Origin: Tragulus kanchil
Taxonomy: Eukaryota; Chordata; Mammalia; Artiodactyla; Tragulidae
Assembly (NCBI GenBank): GCA_022376925.1
Contig: JAIOJX010000028.1
Location: 68,785,001 to 68,849,000, forward strand
DNA length: 64,000 bases
Direction: 5' to 3'
Shown here in pieces: positions 35,825 through 47,791 of this stretch (position 1 is the stretch's first letter; the number at the start of each line of letters is the position of its first letter). A program made the translations under genes and the position numbers. Below the pieces are notes generated by a model. The model had not been told where the DNA came from, ran no database searches, and was given only the letters and a program-made list of their open reading frames with translations.

Positions 35825-36182
35825 TTCAGAAAGCCAAAATATCTTTTAAAATCGATTTGATCCAATTTTTATAGATTATCATTAAGATATACAAATGGGT
35901 TTTACTTGATGCTTCCAACTATACTGAAATGTCATTTTAAAAAGTATTCTTAATCATTAAACCAGAAAGGAATTTTTTTGTTTCAGTTTTTTTGGATTTT
36001 ATTTTGGGAAGGAGGGACTAATCTCTTTGGAACTTGAAAGGGAAATTTTCTTATGGAGAATTTTATTTTCTAATGTGGAAAAAGAAAAATGTATAATTAA
36101 CTGAAGGGCTTTGTTATAAGTTGATTTATGGGCCTCCCCTCCCCCAGTCACAGAATAAGAAAAGAAAAAACAAAGCACCCAT
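35825..36182. other. Intergenic DNA, no feature seen
   Basis: Includes most of a 159-codon minus frame (35999-36478) that also runs through the LTR that follows. It lacks any domain I recognise and is not called as a gene. Confidence 0.5.
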
Positions 36183-36520
36183 ATTGTTGAAGCCTTAACC
36201 CCTTGCATTTCATAATGTGACCTGTTTTGGAGGTAGTCAAAGTCAAGTGAGACCATGTGGATGAGCCTAAATCCAATCTGACTGCTGTCTTTATAAGAAA
36301 AGGAAATTAGGATGCACTGAAGAGACAACAGAGAATAGGTTATGAAGGAATGAGAAGGTGGCTTCTTCCGGCCAAAGAAAGAATCCTCAGGAGAAACCAA
36401 ACATATTGACATTTTGATACTGGACTTTGAGATGCTAGATCTGTGAGAAAATAGATTTCTGTCGCTTCTGCCACCCAACCTGTGGTACTGGTTATGGCAG
36501 CCCTAGCTGACATAAATAGG
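36183..36520 (+). mobile_element. MLT1-like solitary LTR (ERVL-MaLR)
   Basis: Recognised by the ordered words GTTGAAGCCTTAACCCCTTG, CATAATGTGACCTGTTTTGG, AATCCAATCTGACTGCTGTC, TTTATAAGAAAAGGAAATTA, CTGTGAGAAAATAGATTTCT and GGTTATGGCAGCCCTAGCTG. It is an old non-autonomous LTR remnant. No internal region is seen on either side. Confidence 0.65.
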
Positions 36521-36581
36521 TGGGTAGGGTGGCATAAATGACATATTTTAATAGCTGGAGGAAGAGAAGTGATGACAGGCA

Positions 36582-38813
36582 GTTAATGGAGTGGAAACAC
36601 AGACACAAACTGTGACGGCACAGCGGAATGTGATGCCAAATTGTGGGGCGCTTTCTCTACCAGGGTTACGTGTTGATCTTTAATTTGGGGGTGATGCAGA
36701 GCTACCAAGCATTCTCAAGAGAGAGCAATAAGAGTGAATTGGAGAATAAAAGGCTCAAGTAATGAAAAAAGAAGATTCTGTGTCCAGGGTTAGGAAAGAC
36801 ATTTTGAATTAATTTTGAAGAATTAAATTTTTTAAGTTTTGAGAAAATTAACCATTTTTATGAGGAATACTGTGAATTCAGAACTTTTAAATTAATTCTA
36901 AAAAATTTTAAATACAAATAGTTTTTCTTAAATATGAGTAAGTTAATACATTCGGAAGAAGCACTGTGTAATTTTAGCATGTAAAATTTAATGCCTATGT
37001 TTAATGCCTATGTGACTAATTTTAACTGAACCAATGGCAACCAGTTTTTAAATTTTTTATTGTAAGCAATATTCTGTGAATAGATTTGACTGATGTTTTG
37101 TGTTTATCAAAAAGGATCCCATAAATGGATTCAAGGAAGCAATTTGTTGTTTTGTTTTGTTGTTTTTGTCTTACTTGAAGAATAGTGAAGTCTAGGAAGT
37201 CCGTTAAGTTTGAGATACTTTAGAAATCTTAATTTAAAAATAAAATCCAATGAAGAAAAAAATGCTGGGTATTGACTGAAATACCAAGATATAAACATTA
37301 AGAGTAAGTTATTTGTAACATAAAAGTACCTGTAGCTCTGAGATTCAGGAAAGGAATAAAACAGAAAAAGAAAAGACATTGATAGATGCCCCATAGCCCT
37401 CAGGTACCTAGAAGTTTTGATTCTGTTTCTTTATGTTCCTTTAGTAGAAATGTTGTGTAATCTGCTGTTGTGAGTCACCAAAGCACTGCTGAACTAATGT
37501 TTAAATATGCCACAGAACTCTGAATATTGCCGGCTTAATTATGGGGAAAATATAGTACTTAAGAGAAAGGTAAAAAACAAATTACCTACTTGATAAATCC
37601 TTTCAGTTTTATGACTCCCATGATACAGAAATATTTAGTTCCTGGATTCTAATGGCATCTATGATGTCAAGATTTAGTGTAAGGATGCAAAATGACAGGG
37701 GGGCGGGTTAATGGAGTGGAAACACAGACACAAACTGTGACGGCACAGCGGAATGTGATGCCAAATTGTGGGGCGCTTTCTCTACCAGGGTTACGTGTTG
37801 ATCTTTAATTTGGGGGTGATGCAGAGCTACCAAGCATTCTCAAGAGAGAGCAATAAGAGTGAATTGGAGAATAAAAGGCTCAAGTAATGAAAAAAGAAGA
37901 TTCTGTGTCCAGGGTTAGGAAAGACATTTTGAATTAATTTTGAAGAATTAAATTTTTTAAGTTTTGAGAAAATTAACCATTTTTATGAGGAATACTGTGA
38001 ATTCAGAACTTTTAAATTAATTCTAAAAATTCTAAATACAAATATTTTTTCTTAAATATGAGTAAGTTAATACATTCGGAAGAAGCACTGTGTAATTTTA
38101 GCATGTAAAATTTAATGCCTATGTTTAATGCCTATGTGACTAATTTTAACTGAACCAATGGCAACCAGTTTTTAAATTTTTTATTGTAAGCAATATTCTG
38201 TGAATAGATTTGACTGATGTTTTGTGTTTATCAAAAAGGATCCCATAAATGGATTCAAGGAAGCAATTTGTTGTTTTGTTTTGTTGTTTTTGTCTTACTT
38301 GAAGAATAGTGAAGTCTAGGAAGTCCGTTAAGTTTGAGATACTTTAGAAATCTTAATTTAAAAATAAAATCCAATGAAGAAAAAAATGCTGGGTATTGAC
38401 TGAAATACCAAGATATAAACATTAAGAGTAAGTTATTTGTAACATAAAAGTACCTGTAGCTCTGAGATTCAGGAAAGGAATAAAACAGAAAAAGAAAAGA
38501 CATTGATAGATGCCCCATAGCCCTCAGGTACCTAGAAGTTTTGATTCTGTTTCTTTATGTTCCTTTAGTAGAAATGTTGTGTAATCTGCTGTTGTGAGTC
38601 ACCAAAGCACTGCTGAACTAATGTTTAAATATGCCACAGAACTCTGAATATTGCCGGCTTAATTATGGGGAAAATATAGTACTTAAGAGAAAGGTAAAAA
38701 ACAAATTACCTACTTGATAAATCCTTTCAGTTTTATGACTCCCATGATACAGAAATATTTAGTTCCTGGATTCTAATGGCATCTATGATGTCAAGATTTA
38801 GTGTAAGGATGCA
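36582..38813. repeat. Direct duplication 14 (step about 1125)
   Basis: Positions 36582-37689 recur at 37707-38813, with filler 37690-37706 that is rich in G. Small gaps occur around AAAATTTTAAATAC/AAATTCTAAATAC near 36902/38026. The 87-codon minus frame at 37131-37394 and its copy at 38255-38518 have no recognisable domain. Confidence 0.94.
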
Positions 38814-39913
38814 CTCAAAGTGACATTTATATTAAAGAAAGCTGCCAAGACCAAGGTATCTTTTAAATTTGTTCTCTACAAGGACTGCCTTATAAAAGAT
38901 ATACAAAAAGTACAGTTTTGGAGTGAATGTGATATATATGAGGTGATATTGTATGGTTGGGGCATCATTTAATGTCATTTTTATTTTTATTAAAATTTTT
39001 GATTAGGGAATTTGGGAATATAAGCTGTATTAAACATAAGTAGGCTTGCATTTGCAGACAGTTTTATGAAGAGACTGTCTTAACTGATGGTCACAGCAAA
39101 TTCATGATGAATACTTCCCAGAGAGAAAACCTCACTGAGACTCATCTTCTGTGAAAGGAATTCTAAAGTTGATTGAAAAACAATTCTAAGAATCCAGGTT
39201 CTCATAAATCTCCATAAAGGTGAAGAACTATCACCGAAATCATATTTCTAAGTTTCCAGGAATTGGAAATGTGAATTTCAGAATATTTTTGCAACATAAT
39301 GTTTTTAAAACCAAGAATGCATTGAATAAGAAAGCCATATGCCATTTTAGAATAAGGAAGAAAGCCTTAGATTGCAAAATAGTTGTGTGTTGCTTTTGTT
39401 ATGAATGTTCCACTAGAAAACCTGGATTTCTTGCAAACACAATCTCTGTGGCTTTTCAAGGGGCTTAAGAGGGAAAGAACATTTTCATTATTAACATTTT
39501 GTCCTCCAGGCAGATATTAGCATGCCCACCTCTTTCCCTTTTATACTGTATAATATCCATGTAGCTTGAGTAATTTCTTGTCTGGATGTGTGACATTTTC
39601 AAGTGGCTCTTTTCCAGGGTCCATGAAAGATTAACTAATGGTAATGTAAGTCAGAACTTCTTCCTGAACTGGTTGTTCTTTGTTGTTGTTGTTTAATGTC
39701 AAATTTCAGCAAGCAAATGCCAATGGGAAATGGGACAATATACCTTTCTGAGTAGGTTCATATATTTGAGAAGATTCTCCTGCGACATTATTTTTGTTTT
39801 CCCGTCTCATAATTGTCACAGCTCTCAGTCACTCAAATTTTCTTTTATATGTAGAAAGTTTGAGGTTCTAATCAGATCTAACATATTCTGAATTAATTAA
39901 CATTTTAAAATAA
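38814..39913. other. Intergenic DNA, no feature seen
   Basis: No supported gene or repeat. The 82-codon plus frame at 39220-39468 (copied at 40267-40515) has no domain that I recognise. Confidence 0.5.
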
Positions 39914-41239
39914 TTTTATTTATTATTTACTTATCTTTGGCCGTGCTGGGTCTTCAGTGCTGCACAGGCTTTTCTCTAGTGAGGCCGAGTTGGGGCTACT
40001 CTGTTGGTGTGTGTGGGCTTATGGTGGTGGCTTCTCATGTTGAGAAAGATAGTTCTAGGGCACGGGTTTCAGTAGCATTTGTGGCATTTGGGCTCAATAA
40101 TTACAGTTCCCAGGCTCTAGAACACAGGGCCAGTAGTTGTGGCACAATAGATCTACAGCATGTGGAATCTTCCCAGACCAGAGAAACTCATCTTTTTGTG
40201 AAAGGAATTCTAAAGTTGATTGAAAAACAATTCTAAGAATCCAGGTTCTCATAAATCTCCATAAAGGTGAAGAACTATCACCGAAATCATATTTCTAAGT
40301 TTCCAGGAATTGGAAATGTGAATTTCAGAATATTTTTGCAACATAATGTTTTTAAAACCAAGAATGCATTGAATAAGAAAGCCATATGCCATTTTAGAAT
40401 AAGGAAGAAAGCCTTAGATTGCAAAATAGTTGTGTGTTGCTTTTGTTATGAATGTTCCACTAGAAAACCTGGATTTCTTGCAAACACAATCTCTGTGGCT
40501 TTTCAAGGGGCTTAAGAGGGAAAGAACATTTTCATTATTAACATTTTGTCCTCCAGGCAGATATTAGCATGCCCACCTCTTTCCCTTTTATACTGTATAA
40601 TATCCATGTAGCTTGAGTAATTTCTTGTCTGGATGTGTGACATTTTCAAGTGGCTCTTTTCCAGGGTCCATGAAAGATTAACTAATGGTAATGTAAGTCA
40701 GAACTTCTTCCTGAACTGGTTGTTCTTTGTTGTTGTTGTTTAATGTCAAATTTCAGCAAGCAAATGCCAATGGGAAATGGGACAATATACCTTTCTGAGT
40801 AGGTTCATATATTTGAGAAGATTCTCCTGCGACATTATTTTTGTTTTCCCGTCTCATAATTGTCACAGCTCTCAGTCACTCAAATTTTCTTTTATATGTA
40901 GAAAGTTTGAGGTTCTAATCAGATCTAACATATTCTGAATTAATTAACATTTTAAAATAATTTTATTTATTATTTACTTATCTTTGGCCGTGCTGGGTCT
41001 TCAGTGCTGCACAGGCTTTTCTCTAGTGAGGCCGAGTTGGGGCTACTCTGTTGGTGTGTGTGGGCTTATGGTGGTGGCTTCTCATGTTGAGAAAGATAGT
41101 TCTAGGGCACGGGTTTCAGTAGCATTTGTGGCATTTGGGCTCAATAATTACAGTTCCCAGGCTCTAGAACACAGGGCCAGTAGTTGTGGCACATAGACTC
41201 AGCTGATCTACAGCATGTGGAATCTTCCCAGACCAGAGA
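39135..41239. repeat. Direct duplication 15 (step about 1047)
   Basis: Positions 39135-40184 recur at 40185-41239. At the joint the second copy starts with a corrupted word (GAAACTCATCTTTTTGTG for GACTCATCTTCTGTG). The first copy lacks about nine bases present in the second (GGCACAATAGATC against GGCACATAGACTCAGCTGATC). Confidence 0.94.
39914..40184 (-). mobile_element. First, clipped copy of the 40961-41300 CHR-1-like SINE
   Basis: The head end is missing because of the jump in duplication 15. Confidence 0.83.
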
Positions 41240-41300
41240 TTGAACCTTCACTCTTTCATTGGCCAGTAAATTCTTTACCACTGAGCCACCAGGGAACCCC
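40961..41300 (-). mobile_element. CHR-1-like tRNA-Glu SINE
   Basis: Long form: TTTGGCCGTGCTGGGTCTTC, GCTTTTCTCTAGTGAGGCCG, TCTAGGGCACGGGTTTCAGT, GTGGAATCTTCCCAGACCAG, and head end GAGCCACCAGGGAACCCC. TTTTAAAAT-like words on both sides are a weak candidate for a target-site duplication. Confidence 0.86.
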
Positions 41301-41360
41301 AACAATTGGTTTTAAAATGCTGTTTTTTACTGGAACAAAAGTATAAACCTCAAGATGTTG

Positions 41361-41815
41361 ATGCTAGAGGAATTTCATGGTTCTGTTCCATTTCCAGAGT
41401 AGTAGTTTTCTAGTTGCTCAGTCGTGTCCGACCTTTGTGACCCTAAATACTGCAGTACACCAGGCTTCCCTGTCCTTCACTAGATCCCGGAGTTTGCCCA
41501 GACTCATGCCCATTGAGTCAATGATGTCATCCAACCATTTCATCCTCTGTCACCCTCTTCTTCTCCTGCCCTCAATCTTTACCAGAATCAGGGTTTATTA
41601 CAATGAGTTGACCCATTGCATAGGGTGACTAATGTACTGGCGCTTCAGCTTCAAATCAGTCCTTCCAATGTATATTCAGGGTTGATTTCCTTTAGGACTG
41701 ACTGGTTGGATCTTCTTGCTGTCACAGAGACCCTGAGGACTCTTCTCCAGCACCACAGTTCAAAAGCATCAATTCTTTCACTCAGCCTTCACTCAAATTC
41801 TCGAGATAAACCCTA
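41361..41815 (-). mobile_element. ART2A/BovB fragment
   Basis: Antisense: GTTGCTCAGTCGTGTCCGAC, CCAGGCTTCCCTGTCCTTCA, GATGTCATCCAACCATTTCA, GACTGACTGGTTGGATCTTC, CTCCAGCACCACAGTTCAAA. The 83- and 66-codon plus frames here are repeat translations. Confidence 0.88.
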
Positions 41816-42092
41816 AGCAATTCAAGTGTTATTTCCTATATCTGGAGATGAGGAGTGAGTGTTGGGAATGGAGAAGGTAAAATATCAGCAAGCAAATGCC
41901 AATGGGAAATGGGACAATATACCTTTCTGAGTAGGTTCATATATTTGAGAAGATTCTCCTGCGACATTATTTTTGTTTTCCCGTCTCATAATTGTCACAG
42001 CTCTCAGTCACTCAAATTTTCTTTTATATGTAGAAAGTTTGAGGTTCTAATCAGATCTAACATATTCTGAATTAATTAACATTTTAAAATAA

Positions 42093-42432
42093 TTTTATTT
42101 ATTATTTACTTATCTTTGGCCGTGCTGGGTCTTCAGTGCTGCACAGGCTTTTCTCTAGTGAGGCCGAGTTGGGGCTACTCTGTTGGTGTGTGTGGGCTTA
42201 TGGTGGTGGCTTCTCATGTTGAGAAAGATAGTTCTAGGGCACGGGTTTCAGTAGCATTTGTGGCATTTGGGCTCAATAATTACAGTTCCCAGGCTCTAGA
42301 ACACAGGGCCAGTAGTTGTGGCACATAGACTCAGCTGATCTACAGCATGTGGAATCTTCCCAGACCAGAGATTGAACCTTCACTCTTTCATTGGCCAGTA
42401 AATTCTTTACCACTGAGCCACCAGGGAACCCC
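42093..42432 (-). mobile_element. Third copy of the CHR-1-like SINE
   Basis: Same element as 40961-41300, repeated with both flanks through duplication 16. Confidence 0.86.
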
Positions 42433-42492
42433 AACAATTGGTTTTAAAATGCTGTTTTTTACTGGAACAAAAGTATAAACCTCAAGATGTTG

Positions 42493-42947
42493 ATGCTAGA
42501 GGAATTTCATGGTTCTGTTCCATTTCCAGAGTAGTAGTTTTCTAGTTGCTCAGTCGTGTCCGACCTTTGTGACCCTAAATACTGCAGTACACCAGGCTTC
42601 CCTGTCCTTCACTAGATCCCGGAGTTTGCCCAGACTCATGCCCATTGAGTCAATGATGTCATCCAACCATTTCATCCTCTGTCACCCTCTTCTTCTCCTG
42701 CCCTCAATCTTTACCAGAATCAGGGTTTATTACAATGAGTTGACCCATTGCATAGGGTGACTAATGTACTGGCGCTTCAGCTTCAAATCAGTCCTTCCAA
42801 TGTATATTCAGGGTTGATTTCCTTTAGGACTGACTGGTTGGATCTTCTTGCTGTCACAGAGACCCTGAGGACTCTTCTCCAGCACCACAGTTCAAAAGCA
42901 TCAATTCTTTCACTCAGCCTTCACTCAAATTCTCGAGATAAACCCTA
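42493..42947 (-). mobile_element. Second copy of the 41361-41815 ART2A/BovB fragment
   Basis: Repeated with both flanks through duplication 16. Confidence 0.88.
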
Positions 42948-43125
42948 AGCAATTCAAGTGTTATTTCCTATATCTGGAGATGAGGAGTGAGTGTTGGGAA
43001 TGGAGAAGGTAAAATATCCAAGAAAGACAATGTGTGTTCTATGTATATTACTTTTATCAGTATATTTACCATGAAGTTCTATATAATAACCACATGAGTT
43101 ATATTTCAATATCCTAACTAAATAA

Positions 43126-43316
43126 TTGTCTGACTCATTGGCAAATCCATGGACTGTAGCGCACCAGGCTCTCTGTTCATGGGATTTCCCAGGCAAGAAT
43201 ACTGGAGTGGATTGCCATTTCCTTCTCCAGGGAACCTTCCTGACCCAGGGATCAAATCCACGTGTCCTGGATTAGAGGTGGATTCTTTACCACTGAGCCA
43301 CAAGGGAAGCCCAACC
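43126..43316 (-). mobile_element. Bov-tA SINE
   Basis: Antisense: CCATGGACTGTAGCGCACCA, CAGGCAAGAATACTGGAGTG, CTTCTCCAGGGAACCTTCC, TTCTTTACCACTGAGCCAC and head end AAGGGAAGCCC. Confidence 0.88.
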
Positions 43317-43798
43317 AAATACTCATTCACTTATGTATTCATTTGTTGATTTATTCTTTCATTCAGTGATTATCAAGCTGAATTTTGGGATTCATGCTGG
43401 GTACCGGTTAAGACACAGAACAAGTTTTTATGTAGATTACCTGGTAGTGAGATATTTCAAAACAAATATTTTAAAAGGAAAGACTAGAAAGGCATTTTAC
43501 CTTTTGTTTTGTACCACACACTCATTTTACAATATTATAACCAGTCTCATGATATGTCCCCCTGAAACTCTTTACATTCTCATTTTATATTACTCAGACT
43601 CACTTTTGATGTTATGCCTGTTAAAAAAATTTTGTGCTCATAAAACCCCTTATTTCCAATTCTTATTTTGTGTAATATTTTCTCTTCCTTTATTGTCTTC
43701 ATCATAATTATTTTTGACGTGAAAACTCAAGTTGTATGTTTGTTCTTTTAGCTTTCAAGATAGCATTTAGAATATACTCTTGGGTACACTCCCCTGGT
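43317..43798. other. Unique DNA, no feature seen
   Basis: A 124-codon plus frame at 43333-43707 is AT-rich, hydrophobic by composition (many TTT/TTA codons), and has no domain I recognise. I do not call it. Confidence 0.5.
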
Positions 43799-43910
43799 AG
43801 ATATTATTAAAAGATTTCTTAGAAGTTTGATTCTTCAGTTATATTTTAGGATAAAGGAGAAATAGATAATTTATACATTCAAAGATATCCATCTAAATAT
43901 TATAGCTAGA

Positions 43911-44080
43911 AGAATTTCATGGTTTTATTCCATTTCCAGAGTAGTTGTTCAGTTGCTCAGTCATGTCCAACCCTTTGTAACCCCATAATATTGCAGTACA
44001 CTAGGCTTCCCTGTCCTTCACTAGATCCCAGAGTTTGCTCAAACTCATGTCCATTGAGTCAATGATGTCATCCAACCATT
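43911..44080 (-). mobile_element. ART2A/BovB fragment, short
   Basis: Same family as 41361-41815 but shorter and more diverged, ending at GATGTCATCCAACCATT. The match to 41361 extends about 40 bases before the ART2A start (GAATTTCATGGTT, CCATTTCCAGAGTAG). Confidence 0.83.
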
Positions 44081-44082
44081 GC

Positions 44083-44916
44083 GTCATAAATACATATCTT
44101 TTCAACCCTCCCACTGAATTAATTAACATATCCATCACCAAACATTCAGTTAAAAGATTCTGAGAACATTTAAGGTCTACTTTCTTAGCAAAGTATAATT
44201 ATATAGTATAGTACTGCCAATGATAGTCACCAGGGCATATATTAGATATTCAGACCTTATTTACTGTGCAAGCAAAAGGTTATACCTCTCCCTAGCCTCT
44301 GGTAATCTCTTTTCTACCTCTGTTTCTTTTTTGTTTCAAGGGAAATGAGATAACATTCAGTATTTGACTTTGTCTAGAATATTTCAATTAGCATAGTACT
44401 CGCCATGATCATCCATGTTATTTAAAATGATATGTTTACTTCTTTTTGAAGATTGAATATTATTCCCCATATGTATATATACATTCTTTTTTTTAAGAAA
44501 AGTATTTATTTTTGGCTGCACTGGGCTTTCTTTAAGTTGCAAAGAGTGGTGGTTACCCTTTTTTGTGGTGTACAAGGCATGGGTTCGCTTGTTGCAGAGC
44601 ACAGGCTTTAAGACGCCTGGGCTTCAGTAGTTATGGCTTGCGGACTACAGAGAGTAGGCTCAGTAGTTGTGGTATGAGCTTAGTTGCCCCATGGCATGTG
44701 GGATCTTCCTGGATGAAGGATCCTGTGTTCCCTTCATTAGCGGGCTGATTCTTAACCACTAGACCACCAGGGAAGCTTTGTGTATTACATTCCTAACACA
44801 TTCATTGATTGATAGACAATTAGATCGTTTCAATATCTTGGCTACAGTGAAAAATATTTCAGTGAACATGGGGTATAGACATTTCTTCCAGATAATGATT
44901 TTTGATAATATACTCA
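44083..44916 (-). mobile_element. First, clipped copy of the 45218-46640 ancient L1
   Basis: Contains the L1 3' untranslated part, the CHR-1-like SINE at 44488-44777, and the first 140 bases after it, then ends at the joint of duplication 17. Confidence 0.75.
44488..44777 (-). mobile_element. CHR-1-like SINE inside an old L1
   Basis: Long-form SINE: TTTTTGGCTGCACTGGGCTT, GTTGCAGAGCACAGGCTTTA, GCCCCATGGCATGTGGGATC, and head end CTAGACCACCAGGGAAGC. It interrupts the L1 between TGTATATATACATTCTTTT and the L1 word TCGTTTCAATATCTTGGCTA. TACATTCT/TACATTCC on the two sides may be a decayed target-site duplication. Confidence 0.85.
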
Positions 44917-45045
44917 GACAATGTCCTTGGGAAAGATATTATTAAAAGATTTCTTAGAAGTTTGATTCTTCAGTTATATTTTAGGATAAAGGAGAAATAG
45001 ATAATTTATACATTCAAAGATATCCATCTAAATATTATAGCTAGA

Positions 45046-45215
45046 AGAATTTCATGGTTTTATTCCATTTCCAGAGTAGTTGTTCAGTTGCTCAGTCATG
45101 TCCAACCCTTTGTAACCCCATAATATTGCAGTACACTAGGCTTCCCTGTCCTTCACTAGATCCCAGAGTTTGCTCAAACTCATGTCCATTGAGTCAATGA
45201 TGTCATCCAACCATT
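45046..45215 (-). mobile_element. Second copy of the 43911-44080 ART2A fragment
   Basis: Repeated through duplication 17. Confidence 0.83.
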
Positions 45216-45217
45216 GC

Positions 45218-46640
45218 GTCATAAATACATATCTTTTCAACCCTCCCACTGAATTAATTAACATATCCATCACCAAACATTCAGTTAAAAGATTCTGAGA
45301 ACATTTAAGGTCTACTTTCTTAGCAAAGTATAATTATATAGTATAGTACTGCCAATGATAGTCACCAGGGCATATATTAGATATTCAGACCTTATTTACT
45401 GTGCAAGCAAAAGGTTATACCTCTCCCTAGCCTCTGGTAATCTCTTTTCTACCTCTGTTTCTTTTTTGTTTCAAGGGAAATGAGATAACATTCAGTATTT
45501 GACTTTGTCTAGAATATTTCAATTAGCATAGTACTCGCCATGATCATCCATGTTATTTAAAATGATATGTTTACTTCTTTTTGAAGATTGAATATTATTC
45601 CCCATATGTATATATACATTCTTTTTTTTAAGAAAAGTATTTATTTTTGGCTGCACTGGGCTTTCTTTAAGTTGCAAAGAGTGGTGGTTACCCTTTTTTG
45701 TGGTGTACAAGGCATGGGTTCGCTTGTTGCAGAGCACAGGCTTTAAGACGCCTGGGCTTCAGTAGTTATGGCTTGCGGACTACAGAGAGTAGGCTCAGTA
45801 GTTGTGGTATGAGCTTAGTTGCCCCATGGCATGTGGGATCTTCCTGGATGAAGGATCCTGTGTTCCCTTCATTAGCGGGCTGATTCTTAACCACTAGACC
45901 ACCAGGGAAGCTTTGTGTATTACATTCCTAACACATTCATTGATTGATAGACAATTAGATCGTTTCAATATCTTGGCTACAGTGAAAAATATTTCAGTGA
46001 ACATGGGGTATAGACATTTCTTCCAGATAATGATTTTTGATAATATACTCAAAAGTAAAGTTGCTACGCCACATGGTGGCTGTATTATTAATTTATTGAA
46101 GAGCCTGCATATTGTTTTCCCTAGTGGCTGTATCAATTTACATCCCAAACAACAGTGCACAAGGGTTCCCTCTTCTGTACATCCTCACCATCATTTGTTA
46201 TCTGTTGTCTTTTTTTTTTTTTTTATAACAGTCATCCTAATAATGTGAGATGAACTCTCATGTTACTGATTTGCATTTCCTGGTTGATTAGTGATGTTGA
46301 GAATCTATTCATGTACTCCTTGGCCATTTGCATGTCTTTTGGGGAAAAGTGTCTATTCATTCTCTGCCAATTTTGGTCAAGTTATTTGGTATTTTTTGCT
46401 ACAGAACCGTATATATTTCTTATATTTTTTGGATATTAGCCATTTATCAGATGTGTGTGTTGCAAGTATCTTCTCCTCTTCCATAGATTGCCTTTAAATT
46501 TTGCTGGTAGTTTCCTTTGCTAAGAAGAAGCATTTTTTTAGATTGATACATTGCCACTTCTTGTTTGCTTTTGCTTTTGAGGTCAAATCCAAAATAATCA
46601 TTGACAAGACCAATGTTAATAAGCTTACCTCCTGTATTTG
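45218..46640 (-). mobile_element. Ancient mammalian L1 3' part, split by a SINE
   Basis: On the plus strand the order is 3'-UTR-like sequence first (TTAACATATCCATCACCAAA, ACATTTAAGGTCTACTTTCT, TAGTCACCAGGGCATATATT, CCTCTGGTAATCTCTTTTCT), then the SINE at 45623-45912, then ORF2 C-terminal sequence in antisense (GGCTGTATCAATTTACATCC, AACAGTGCACAAGGGTTCCC, TGATTTGCATTTCCTGGTTG, GATATTAGCCATTTATCAGA, GAGGTCAAATCCAAAATAAT). It is far more diverged than the L1s at 53115 and 58247. Frames across it are broken. Confidence 0.75.
45623..45912 (-). mobile_element. Second copy of the 44488-44777 SINE
   Basis: Repeated with its L1 flanks through duplication 17. Confidence 0.85.
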
Positions 46641-46970
46641 AATGTTAGAGATAAGGACACAGTGATGAAACGGCTGGTCTTCTTGGCAGAAACAGTGACA
46701 ATGAAAATGTAAGGATTTAATAATAAAGATATCAATTTAGGATCTTTCTCTACTATAGGCTTTTAAAATTACAGTAAGCATCAAGTTTAGGGAAGAATAT
46801 ATAATATTCAATACTGTTATGTATGTGTAAGAGTGTAAAAAAAGTGACTACAGTTCATACAGAACTATGAATAGCTTCAGATTTACCATAATTTGTAAGC
46901 TAACATTTTAAGTTTTTACTGTTTTTTGCATGCTAGCAGCAAATGTGAGATTCTTGGAAAAATATCTATT

Positions 46971-47063
46971 GTTGCCCCATGGCTTGGGATCTTCCTGGAT
47001 GAAGGATCCTGTGTTCCCTTCATTAGCGGGCTGATTCTTAACCACTAGACCACCAGGGAAGCT
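46971..47063 (-). mobile_element. Third, truncated copy of the 44488-44777 SINE
   Basis: Only the head part is present because duplication 18 starts inside it. Confidence 0.82.
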
Positions 47064-47791
47064 TTGTGTATTACATTCCTAACACATTCATTGATTGATA
47101 GACAATTAGATCGTTTCAATATCTTGGCTACAGTGAAAAATATTTCAGTGAACATGGGGTATAGACATTTCTTCCAGATAATGATTTTTGATAATATACT
47201 CAAAAGTAAAGTTGCTACGCCACATGGTGGCTGTATTATTAATTTATTGAAGAGCCTGCATATTGTTTTCCCTAGTGGCTGTATCAATTTACATCCCAAA
47301 CAACAGTGCACAAGGGTTCCCTCTTCTGTACATCCTCACCATCATTTGTTATCTGTTGTCTTTTTTTTTTTTTTTATAACAGTCATCCTAATAATGTGAG
47401 ATGAACTCTCATGTTACTGATTTGCATTTCCTGGTTGATTAGTGATGTTGAGAATCTATTCATGTACTCCTTGGCCATTTGCATGTCTTTTGGGGAAAAG
47501 TGTCTATTCATTCTCTGCCAATTTTGGTCAAGTTATTTGGTATTTTTTGCTACAGAACCGTATATATTTCTTATATTTTTTGGATATTAGCCATTTATCA
47601 GATGTGTGTGTTGCAAGTATCTTCTCCTCTTCCATAGATTGCCTTTAAATTTTGCTGGTAGTTTCCTTTGCTAAGAAGAAGCATTTTTTTAGATTGATAC
47701 ATTGCCACTTCTTGTTTGCTTTTGCTTTTGAGGTCAAATCCAAAATAATCATTGACAAGACCAATGTTAATAAGCTTACCTCCTGTATTTG
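47064..47791 (-). mobile_element. Repeat copy of the ancient L1 ORF2 part
   Basis: Same sequence as 45913-46640 through duplication 18. Confidence 0.75.

Larger units (their letters stand above)
40753..43018. repeat. Direct duplication 16 (step 1132)
   Basis: Positions 40753-41886 recur at 41885-43018. The jump is from AAGGTAAAATAT to TCAGCAAGCAAATGCC. I see no internal difference. The first part (40753-41239) is also present at about 39706-40184, making three copies of the CHR-1-like SINE. Confidence 0.95.
43799..46051. repeat. Direct duplication 17 (step 1135), with 17-base filler
   Basis: Positions 43799-44916 recur at 44934-46051. The filler 44917-44933 resembles a corrupted reading of the bases just before 43799 (ATACTCTTGGGTACACTCCC). 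Confidence 0.94.

Noticed and set aside
35999..36478. 159-codon minus-strand open frame
   Set aside because: About half lies on an MLT1-like LTR in antisense. No domain, no partner exon and no codon pattern that I can see.
43333..43707. 124-codon plus-strand open frame
   Set aside because: AT-rich, no domain, no recognisable initiation context. Best explained by chance.
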